Below the pieces are notes generated by a model. The model saw only the letters and a list, made by a program, of their open reading frames with translations, ran no database searches and was not told where the DNA came from. From Rudaea cellulosilytica DSM 22992 (GTDB lineage Bacteria; Pseudomonadota; Gammaproteobacteria; Xanthomonadales; Rhodanobacteraceae): a stretch of DNA of 64,000 nucleotides. The stretch spans positions 310,001-374,000 of the forward strand of contig NZ_KB899243.1 in the NCBI RefSeq assembly GCF_000378125.1, in the 5' to 3' direction. A program made the position numbers and the translations under genes. Below, in pieces: positions 34,469-41,987 of the stretch (position 1 is its first letter; the number at the start of each line of letters is the position of its first letter).

Positions 34469-35689
34469 ATGAACATCGGACGCGTGCTGTCGATCTGTGG
34501 CCTATCCTGCCTGCTGCTCGCCGCCGGCGCGGCCCGCGCGGACGGCCCTGTTGCCACGGTGCGCGTCGCCTTCGATCGCGACGGCATCACTTCCGTGCGG
34601 ACCGAGGGCTTCGCCGACAAGGACGCCGCGCGCGCGATCACCGCCAACGACCCTGTGCGCGTCGCCTCGATTTCCAAGCTGGTCACCATGATCGGCGTGA
34701 TGCGTCTGGTCGAGATCGGCAAACTCGAACTGGACGCCGATGTTTCCAGGTATCTGGGATTCAAGCTGCGCAATCCCGCGTTTCCGGATGCGCCGATCAG
34801 CTTGCGCATGCTCGTGTCGCACCGCTCCAGCCTCAGCGATGCCGCGGGCTACTGGCAGACGCCGCTCGACGGCCGCCTGCACGACACGCTGGCCAATCCT
34901 CGCGCGTGGGACGGCGAGCACGCGCCGGGTACCTTTTTCCGCTACACCAACCTTAATTTTCCGGTCGTGGCGCAAACGATGGAGCGCGTCACCGGCGAGC
35001 GCTTCGATCGCCTCATGCAACGCCTCGTGCTCAAGCCGCTCGGCACCGACGCCTGTTTCGGCTGGGCCGCCTGCGACGAGGCGACCGTCGCGCGCGCAGT
35101 GACGCTATACGACGCCGGCGGCAAACCGCTCGTGGACGACAATCACGGCCGCAGGCCGGACTGCACGGTGCGGCCTGCGCGCGATGGCAGTTGCGACTTG
35201 TCGCGCTATCGCCCGGGCGACAACGGCGCGCTGTTCGGGCCGCAGGGCGGCCTGCGCATTTCCGGCGTCGATCTCGCGCGCATCGGCATGATGCTGCTCG
35301 GCGACGGCACGCTCGCCCTCAACGGCGCACGGCTGCTGACGCGCGAATCCGCGCGCGCGATGGCCAAGCCGCTATGGCAATACGACGGCCGCAACGGGCT
35401 GACCTTCGAGGAGGATAGCGACGACCATCAGCCGGGGTTCTTCTGCCGCTGGGGCATGGGCATGCAGATTCTCGCCACGCATGCCGAGGGTTGCCGCGAG
35501 GATCCGTTTGGCGACGGTGTTGCGCGCATCGGCCATTCCGGCACCGCCTATGGCGTACAGGCGGGCATTTGGCTGGATCGCGAGCGCGGCAGCGGCGTCG
35601 TGTGGTTCGCGACGGGCATGCCCGAAGAACGAACGGGCGGACGCTCGGCGTTCAGCGCACTCGAAGAAAAGCTCGCGAGCGGAAAGTGA
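34469..35689 (+). CDS. Secreted beta-lactamase-fold serine hydrolase
   Basis: A 406-residue exported S12-like enzyme, the third of the island. The signal peptide covers about residues 1-24 (ARA-DG). Motifs are S67-I-S-K70, YTN in RYTNLNFP, and HSG in IGHSGTAYG. It is the last gene of the ggt-gltS-dadA operon, 3 bases after dadA. The sequence around the active site is of the D-aminopeptidase/esterase kind rather than a true beta-lactamase. Cysteines in FGWAACDE, DCTV, GSCD, FFCR and EGCRED suggest disulfides in the periplasm. The exact substrate cannot be read from the sequence. Confidence 0.86.
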   Translation: MNIGRVLSICGLSCLLLAAGAARADGPVATVRVAFDRDGITSVRTEGFADKDAARAITANDPVRVASISKLVTMIGVMRLVEIGKLELDADVSRYLGFKLRNPAFPDAPISLRMLVSHRSSLSDAAGYWQTPLDGRLHDTLANPRAWDGEHAPGTFFRYTNLNFPVVAQTMERVTGERFDRLMQRLVLKPLGTDACFGWAACDEATVARAVTLYDAGGKPLVDDNHGRRPDCTVRPARDGSCDLSRYRPGDNGALFGPQGGLRISGVDLARIGMMLLGDGTLALNGARLLTRESARAMAKPLWQYDGRNGLTFEEDSDDHQPGFFCRWGMGMQILATHAEGCREDPFGDGVARIGHSGTAYGVQAGIWLDRERGSGVVWFATGMPEERTGGRSAFSALEEKLASGK

Positions 35690-35716
35690 TCCGCCGACAT
35701 CGATCGCGATTGCGGA

Positions 35717-36580
35717 TCAATCGGCTTCGCGTTGCTTGAGCGCCTGGAACTCGTCGAACAGGCGGCGCCAGAGCGGACCGGGCTCGCCCTCACCCACTGC
35801 TTGGCTGTCGAGCGAGGTGACCGGCAAGGCCTCGCGCGTCGAACTCGCGATCCAGATTTCATCGGCCGTGAGCAGTTCGTCGCGGCGCACTTCGCGCACC
35901 TCAAGCGGCAGCTTCAGCGCATCGAGCACGTCGGCGACGACGAGGCGCGTGATGCTCGGCAAGCGCTCGTGGCTCGCGGGCGGCGTAGCGACGCGTCCGT
36001 CCCTGACCACGAACACGGCGCTCGAACTGCCTTCGGCGAGGCGCTCGCCGCGCACAAGGATCGCCTCGTCGGCACCGCGCCGCCTGGCTTCGATCTTCAG
36101 CATCACCGGACCGACCAAAGCGACGGACTTGATGTCGCAACGCTGCCAGCGGATGTCTTCGAGCGTGGCTGCCGAGATACCGCGCTGAAGCAGTTCGGGT
36201 TTCGGCGGCGCGAGCCGAAAGCAGAAACCGAACACCGTCGGCTGCATGCCCCGCTCGGGCAGGAAATCGCGCCCCTTGCCGGCACCGCGCGAGATTTCGA
36301 GATAGATGCCCATGTCACCGCCGCCATTGGCGTCGATCAGCTCATGCACGAGTTCGGTCCAGCGCGCATGCGAATGCGGATTGGCTATTTCGAGCGCGGC
36401 CAGGCCGTCCTGCAAACGATCGAAGTGCGCGTCGAGTCGGAACGGTCTGCCGGCATATACCGGCACGACTTCGTAGATGCCGTCGCCGAACAGGAAGCCG
36501 CGATCGAGTGGCGAGATGCGCGCATCGATCAGCGGAACAATGACGCCGTTGAGCAGGGAATTGGGGAGTGCGTCGGCCAT
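35717..36580 (-). CDS. D-amino acid transaminase (class IV aminotransferase)
   Basis: A 287-residue fold-type IV PLP aminotransferase. The PLP lysine is K151 in CDIKSVAL, where D-amino acid transaminases usually have DIKS. The N-terminal RGFLFGDGIYEVVPVY and the C-terminal EGSSSAVFVV and IWIASSTREALPV (phosphate binding) are family landmarks. The enzyme exchanges amino groups between D-alanine and 2-oxoglutarate to form D-glutamate, and also runs in reverse. It converges with the ggt operon, ending 28 bases from the last gene of that operon, and lies after the TPR-sulfotransferase gene on the minus strand. Confidence 0.9.
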   Translation of the reverse strand: MADALPNSLLNGVIVPLIDARISPLDRGFLFGDGIYEVVPVYAGRPFRLDAHFDRLQDGLAALEIANPHSHARWTELVHELIDANGGGDMGIYLEISRGAGKGRDFLPERGMQPTVFGFCFRLAPPKPELLQRGISAATLEDIRWQRCDIKSVALVGPVMLKIEARRRGADEAILVRGERLAEGSSSAVFVVRDGRVATPPASHERLPSITRLVVADVLDALKLPLEVREVRRDELLTADEIWIASSTREALPVTSLDSQAVGEGEPGPLWRRLFDEFQALKQREAD

Positions 36581-36625
36581 GTCGGTGCTACGGTTCCGGA
36601 GAATCGATGAAATCGGGATTTGCGT

Positions 36626-38239
36626 TCATTCCAGCGCGACCCCAGCGGCCTGCAGGCGTCTGCGCAACGGATCGAGCTTGTCACCGTAGCGCGCGCTGCG
36701 CGCAGTGTCGCGGCGCAACGGCTGGCGCACCTGCGCGGCGCTCGGGGCGCTGAGCACGGCGCGTTCGGTCTTGTGGAATTCGAGACAGGCGCGGTCGAAC
36801 GGCAGGTCGCAGAAATCGAGCAGGCGGCGAATCTCGGCGTCCGGATCGGCCTGCAGGTTTTCGTACTCGAGATCAAGCACACGGTCGGGATACTGCTCGT
36901 GCCAGAAGCGCGTGAGGCGCAGGAAGTCGATGCAGTAGTCGGCCAACTCATCGAGATCGCAGGCAAACGCGCTGCGTTCGCTGAAAAGTTGGCGGAAGCA
37001 CGCCAGGCAGGTCTCCACCGGATCGCGCCGGATGATCACCACACGCGCCGCCGGCAGCATCGCCAATGCCGGCCCGACGAGGTACCAGCTCAGCAGGCTC
37101 TTGTCGGTGAAGCGTGGCTTGGTTTCGCGCCAACGCGCGGTGCGCGCGAGGTATTCGCGACCGAGACGCTGCCAGTCCTGCGCCGTGGCATCGGCTGCCC
37201 AAAGCGGATAGGCCGAATTGCGACGCCGGGTTTCCGCATCGATGATTTCAGTAAGGTCCTTGATCTCGTTGGCGCCTTCGACCTGCGGATGCGAAGCGAG
37301 GATCTGTTCGACCAGGGTCGAACCGGAACGCGGAATGCTGACGATGAAGATGACCTCGCCGCCAAGCCGCTCGTCCAGCGGTGAGGGTGTTCCACTGGCG
37401 AACACGCGCTGGATCTCGTCCACGCGCTTGCGTTCACCCGCCGCATCCCACTTCACGCGCCGGCGCCGTGACGCGTTGGCGGTGCGGAACGCCTCGAAGG
37501 CTTGCGCATAATCGCCGCGACTTTCCAAGGCCTTCGCGTAGGTGAAGCCGAGCAATTCGCGGTCGCGTGGCGACAGGTTCGGGCGCGCCAAGGCGCTCTG
37601 CAGGGATGCGGCATCCGCGGCATCGAAGCGCAGCGTGTTGAGATTCGACAGGCCGAACCATCCTTCGGCGTTGCCGGGGTCGCGACGCAGCACTTCGCGA
37701 AAACCCGCGATCGCGGCATCGACCTCGCCGAGGCTCGCCTGCGCCTTGGCCAACGACAGTCGCGCGGAAACATGCGCAGGATCGAGTTCGAGCGCGCGGC
37801 GCAACGCGGCGACCGCATCGATGGTATGCACCTGCTGCACCAGCGCCTCGCCGAGATTGAACCAGGCCGATGCGGAACGCGGCGCGAGCTCGCAGGCATG
37901 GCGCAGATGCTTCACCGCATCGGTGGTTTCGCCGTGTTCGTGCAGCGCGATCCCGAGGCAGACGTGGATGTCGGCGTCGTCGGGATGCGCGGCCAGCACG
38001 CGCCGGAAGCAATCGATCGCGCGCGCGTGATCACCGAGGCGCTGCACCGCCATACCGAGCAGGCGCGTGGCGCTCAAATCGTTCGGCGCCAGCGCGAGCA
38101 CGTTCGACAACGAGTGCTCGGCGGCGGCGAAGTCGCGGCGCTCCCATTCCTCGCGTGCGCGCGCGAACATGCGCGCTGCCGTGCGCGAAAGCGGAGGTTG
38201 TGATGTTTCCTGTGCAGGTCGTTCTGGCTGAAGCGTCAT
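36626..38239 (-). CDS. TPR-repeat sulfotransferase
   Basis: A 537-residue protein combining an N-terminal tetratricopeptide array (about residues 15-250, roughly six repeats with A/G/P pattern such as ALHEHGETTDAVKHLRHACEL) with a C-terminal sulfotransferase domain. The domain shows the 5'-phosphosulfate loop SIPRSGSTLVEQIL (about residue 285) and the 3'-phosphate element RVVIIRRDPVETCLACFRQLF. It should move sulfate from PAPS to a protein, glycan or lipid; the acceptor is unknown. I chose ATG 38239; a TTG at 38257 in the same frame is possible. The gene lies after the TonB receptor, beyond a terminator. Confidence 0.88.
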   Translation of the reverse strand: MTLQPERPAQETSQPPLSRTAARMFARAREEWERRDFAAAEHSLSNVLALAPNDLSATRLLGMAVQRLGDHARAIDCFRRVLAAHPDDADIHVCLGIALHEHGETTDAVKHLRHACELAPRSASAWFNLGEALVQQVHTIDAVAALRRALELDPAHVSARLSLAKAQASLGEVDAAIAGFREVLRRDPGNAEGWFGLSNLNTLRFDAADAASLQSALARPNLSPRDRELLGFTYAKALESRGDYAQAFEAFRTANASRRRRVKWDAAGERKRVDEIQRVFASGTPSPLDERLGGEVIFIVSIPRSGSTLVEQILASHPQVEGANEIKDLTEIIDAETRRRNSAYPLWAADATAQDWQRLGREYLARTARWRETKPRFTDKSLLSWYLVGPALAMLPAARVVIIRRDPVETCLACFRQLFSERSAFACDLDELADYCIDFLRLTRFWHEQYPDRVLDLEYENLQADPDAEIRRLLDFCDLPFDRACLEFHKTERAVLSAPSAAQVRQPLRRDTARSARYGDKLDPLRRRLQAAGVALE

Positions 38240-38316
38240 GTCATTGCCGGCTGCCAATGCCTGTCACGCGAAGGGACAGGCTGCGATGCAGGCTACACAA
38301 GACACCCGAAGCGCGC

Positions 38317-38346
38317 AAAAAAATGCCGGGCAGATCCCTGCCCGGC
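38317..38346 (-). terminator. Rho-independent terminator of the TonB receptor gene
   Basis: On the minus strand GCCGGGCAG and CTGCCCGGC form a perfect 9-bp stem with a short loop, followed by ATTTTTTT. It lies 20 bases after the receptor stop codon. Confidence 0.88.
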
Positions 38347-38365
38347 GCTGGAGAACTCGCACACT

Positions 38366-41300
38366 TCAGAAGTCGTAGGCCACGGAGAAGCGGACATAAC
38401 GGGGCGCTGTCGAATCGAGGATCCTGCCATAGTCGACCCTCGGATTGGACGTTGAACGGAAACTGTCGCCGTAGTACAGCGCCACCTGGTTGTTGAACAC
38501 GTTGAAGATGCCCAGGTTGAAGTCGAGCTTGTGATCGGCCCAGTCCGGCCGGTAGTCCACGCTGAGATTGAGCTGATGATTCCACGGCAGACGGCCGAGC
38601 GAACCCGGCGGCACCGGCTTGCCGCCGCACCAGTAATAGGTGCTGGAACCGTGCAAGGCAACTTGATCGACGCCGTAACGGCCACGGCACATGCGCGGCG
38701 AGCCGGAGGCGATGTACAGGTTGCCGCCGAGCGTCCATTCCGAAGTGAGCGCATACGCGCCGAAGACCTTGAGCTGGTGCTTGCGGTCGTTCGGCTGGAC
38801 ACCATTGGAGTGCTCCATTCTTTCCGGGAAATCCCAAGCGGTGGTAATCGATTCGTAGGACCCGCCCTGCGCGGAATACGTGCTCACCGGCCCTTCCGTG
38901 TTGCCCCAGGTGCGCGAGAACACGTAGTCGATCTTGGCGAACCATTTGCTGTCCCAGGCGTGTTCCAGCGACAGGTCGATCGAGTAGTAGCGGCGCTTCG
39001 GGCCTTCGATGAAGCCCTGGTCCGCCTTGGTGAACTTCACCGGCACGAGGCTGCCGTCCGGCGACTTCATCAACAGATTGTTGGTTTCGCCCGGATTGAC
39101 CAGAACCAGGCTCTGCGCGTATTGGTCGCAGTCGGCCGGCGTCATCCAGGCATAGCCCTGCGCGCGCCCGGCCGCGCATTCATTCTGGATGGCGTCGTAG
39201 TCGTCGATGATGCGGTTCATGCGCTGGTACGTACCTGTCGCACCGAATGTCCAGTTCGTGCCAAGCATGTCGAACTGCTGCTGCATGCCGAAGACGAAGT
39301 TGTCGGAAAACTCGGCCTTGATGTTCTGCGCGGCGGAGATGCGTGGGTCCTTGGCCTGGCCGTATTCGCTGTCGATCGACACGCCCGTCGTCGGATTCTG
39401 CGGCAGCGGCGTGAATCCGATCGGTTCGCCGGTGGTCGGATTGACGCCGGTGTAGGTGCCGTAAACGCCGGCGTTCGTCACCGGTGCGGCGATCGACAGC
39501 GCTACATTCGCCGGCAGCGCCAGATAGTAACGGCCGGCATTGCCGAATACTTTCAAACTGGAATCGCCGTGCACGTCCCAGCTGAAGCCGATGCGCGGCG
39601 CCCATTGCGGCTTGGTCTCACGGATATATGCCTCGCCTGACGCATCGTAGTTCACGAACGCGTCGTCGCGCAGGCCGAGGTTCAGCAACAGATTCGGCGT
39701 CACCTGCCAGTTGTCCATAATGTATGCGGCACGCTGCGAGACGCGCACCGAGGCGGCCGAAATGTCGACGTGTTTTTGCACGTAGTAGCAATGCACCTTG
39801 CCGGTGGAGTCGGGATGGCATTGCGTCGACGGTGCGACATACGGCGGCACGCTGGGATCGACGCCGAATACCGGCTGACCGGGGGTGCTTGTGCCGTAGA
39901 TCCATTGATAGCCGGTTCCCGGGTTCACCGAGCCGTCGTTCAGATCCTGGGAATTGATGTTGTCGATGCCGAGCTGGAAGTCGTGATCGCCCCGCTTCCA
40001 GTCCACACTCAAACGATAATTCGTCACCGTTTCGCGATGATTGGGATCTGCGATCGACGAATTGCTCTGCGAGTTGATGATGCCGCCGGGCGGAACGAAC
40101 GCGGGATCCTGGTTGGATGCGCTGGCGACGTGCGGCAACGACGGATTGAAGCCGGGATAGGCAGGTTGCTGCGTGTAGTACTCGCCGTGCATCTTGCCGA
40201 ACGTCGCGTTCAGGGTCAGGTTGTCGGTGAGGTAGGATGTGTAATTCGCCACCCACATGCGGAACGCGGTCTTGTTGGTCTGGTCGAGGCCGGTAAAATC
40301 GCCGCGCTGCTGGGTGGCATAGTCGAAGTCGTAGATCGTTCCCCAGGTCTTGTGCTCGTTCTGCAGGCCGGTGAGGCTGAAGACGTTGGCATCGTTGATG
40401 TTCCAGTTGACCTTGGCGTAGACCTTCGGATCGTGCACGGTCACGTCTTCGCTGTTGGCGCTGCTGAAGGCTCCGGTGGTCCGATAATGGGTGTTGTCCT
40501 GTTCGACACCAAGAAAGAAGAACAACCTGTCCTGGATGATCGGACCGCTGACATAGGCGTCGTAGATCGTTTCGCTGTGATTGTTGTTCTTGCGGAAGAC
40601 AGCTATATCGCCGGGCCTGCTACCCTGCTCCGTGATCAGCGGGTTGGCGTAGTAATAATTGATCGGATCGTCGCGCAGGCTACCCGGCTGCCACAGCGCG
40701 CGTGCGCCGAAATGCCAATCGTTGGAACCGCTCTTGCCGATCTGGTTGATCACGCCGCCGATCGAGCGGCCATAGCGAGCGTCATAGCCGCTGATGGAAG
40801 TCTGCTGCTGCTCGATGGCGCCGTAGGGCAGCGAGACGCCACCCATGTTGTTGAGCAGCTCCGTGGTGTTCATGCCGTCCACGTAGTAGGCATTCTCGGC
40901 CGCGGAGGCTCCGCCGAACACCAATGTCCCGGTACCCAGCGGGCCGGTGCCCAATTCGGCCGAAGCCATGTTGACGCCCGGCGCGAGCATGGCGACGTCC
41001 TCGGCGCTGCGCGCGATCGGCAACTGCTGCAACTGCTTCGCCGTGATCGTCGTCACCTGGTTGGTGGTGGACACGTCGATCGTCGCCGCCTGCCCCGTGA
41101 CCTTGATCGTATTGAGGGTCTCGGCCGACGTGGCCGCTGCCTTCGTCACGAAGTCCACCGCGACCGCACCCGCCGCCACCGGGCTGACATCCTTGCGCGA
41201 GTCTACGACCTTGCCGTCGCGCAGCAGCGTAACGGTGTAGCTGCCGACCGGCAGTGTGACCGAGTACTTGCCGTTCGCATCCACCTCCACGGTGCGATTG

Positions 41301-41488
41301 AAACCCGCACCGCCGGTGATCTGGATCGTTTCGCCGGCCGCCACCGGAACCGTGCCGTAGATGGTGCCGTTGGTCGCCTGCGCCCACACCGTATTGGCGA
41401 GGCTGAAAGTGACCGCTCCGATGGCGAGTGCCAGCGCCTTGCGCCGGAAGATGTTCTTGCGATGCAACGTACGCGACTTGCCCTTCAT
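38366..41488 (-). CDS. Oar-type TonB-dependent receptor with N-terminal beta-sandwich
   Basis: A 1040-residue outer-membrane receptor for TonB-dependent uptake of a large substrate. After a signal peptide (to about residue 37, NTVWA) comes a carboxypeptidase-regulatory-like beta-sandwich (about 40-125, GTIYGTVPVAAGETIQITGG). The plug domain follows (about 140-250, ITAKQLQQLPIARSAEDVAMLAPGVN) and then a long barrel ending in aromatic YVRFSVAYDF. This architecture is that of Oar/OmpA-like receptors, often linked to peptide or protein substrates. The start is ATG 41488 with GGGGAG about 8 bases upstream; the open frame beyond it is not coding. The promoter at 41629-41694 is of the dgc class, suggesting the substrate belongs to the same regulon. 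Confidence 0.93.
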   Translation of the reverse strand: MKGKSRTLHRKNIFRRKALALAIGAVTFSLANTVWAQATNGTIYGTVPVAAGETIQITGGAGFNRTVEVDANGKYSVTLPVGSYTVTLLRDGKVVDSRKDVSPVAAGAVAVDFVTKAAATSAETLNTIKVTGQAATIDVSTTNQVTTITAKQLQQLPIARSAEDVAMLAPGVNMASAELGTGPLGTGTLVFGGASAAENAYYVDGMNTTELLNNMGGVSLPYGAIEQQQTSISGYDARYGRSIGGVINQIGKSGSNDWHFGARALWQPGSLRDDPINYYYANPLITEQGSRPGDIAVFRKNNNHSETIYDAYVSGPIIQDRLFFFLGVEQDNTHYRTTGAFSSANSEDVTVHDPKVYAKVNWNINDANVFSLTGLQNEHKTWGTIYDFDYATQQRGDFTGLDQTNKTAFRMWVANYTSYLTDNLTLNATFGKMHGEYYTQQPAYPGFNPSLPHVASASNQDPAFVPPGGIINSQSNSSIADPNHRETVTNYRLSVDWKRGDHDFQLGIDNINSQDLNDGSVNPGTGYQWIYGTSTPGQPVFGVDPSVPPYVAPSTQCHPDSTGKVHCYYVQKHVDISAASVRVSQRAAYIMDNWQVTPNLLLNLGLRDDAFVNYDASGEAYIRETKPQWAPRIGFSWDVHGDSSLKVFGNAGRYYLALPANVALSIAAPVTNAGVYGTYTGVNPTTGEPIGFTPLPQNPTTGVSIDSEYGQAKDPRISAAQNIKAEFSDNFVFGMQQQFDMLGTNWTFGATGTYQRMNRIIDDYDAIQNECAAGRAQGYAWMTPADCDQYAQSLVLVNPGETNNLLMKSPDGSLVPVKFTKADQGFIEGPKRRYYSIDLSLEHAWDSKWFAKIDYVFSRTWGNTEGPVSTYSAQGGSYESITTAWDFPERMEHSNGVQPNDRKHQLKVFGAYALTSEWTLGGNLYIASGSPRMCRGRYGVDQVALHGSSTYYWCGGKPVPPGSLGRLPWNHQLNLSVDYRPDWADHKLDFNLGIFNVFNNQVALYYGDSFRSTSNPRVDYGRILDSTAPRYVRFSVAYDF

Positions 41489-41987
41489 GATTCTTACTCC
41501 CCAATCGTGGGAACTCAGGTAATGTTGTCTCGACGCAGCGATCGCTTGCTGCCGCATCTTGTTGTCGGCATTCCGCGCAGCCCCATGGTCATGACCACTG
41601 ACCAGCCGCATTGCGCGGTACGCGTTCGAGCATACTTATCCCGCCGTGGCAACCACCAATGAAAAGACCAGCACCCCGCATAGCTGTGGGTTATGGTTTT
41701 TGCAGACCGCCGCGGCGCCGCGCGCCCTCGGAAACCGCGGTCTGACGCGAAAGCGCGGGCGTCGGCAAGAGCGCCCCCAACAGACGCCGGGCGGGCTGGA
41801 GTCGCCTCTACGCGCGCGGAGCGTCCATGTACGATGCGCGCCGATGACTGTGTCCGCGCTGCGCGAACTGCCAAGCAAATCCGTGCTCGCCGCCGAGACT
41901 GCAGTCTTTAGTCTTTCCCGGAGCGCAGAAATTCGCGCCTGGCGTCGCCGCCAAACGGGAAAACCATCGAATCATTTGGAGGGCGGA
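41489..41987. other. Divergent intergenic region between TonB receptor and M61 peptidase
   Basis: These 499 bases hold the dgc-class promoter of the receptor gene at 41629-41694. Between 41695 and 41987 I see no gene and no other convincing promoter. A stretch around 41700-41830 is GC-rich and low in structure. Confidence 0.55.
41629..41694 (-). promoter_or_regulatory. Predicted DgcR-type promoter of the TonB receptor (site c)
   Basis: In the sense of the receptor gene: operator ATAACCCACAGCTAT (41694-41680), 10 bases, block GGTCTTTTCATTGGTGGT (41669-41652) containing TTGGTG, 19 bases, then TATGCT (41634-41629). It has the same spacing and order as sites (a) and (b), 12 kb away from them. 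The leader to the receptor ATG would be about 135 bases. Confidence 0.7.

Noticed and set aside
28944-41694. The three promoter copies as a transposable repeat
   Set aside because: The boxes are conserved but the 10-base and 18-19-base gaps between them differ in sequence, and each lies correctly in front of a gene. A copied repeat would conserve the gaps as well.
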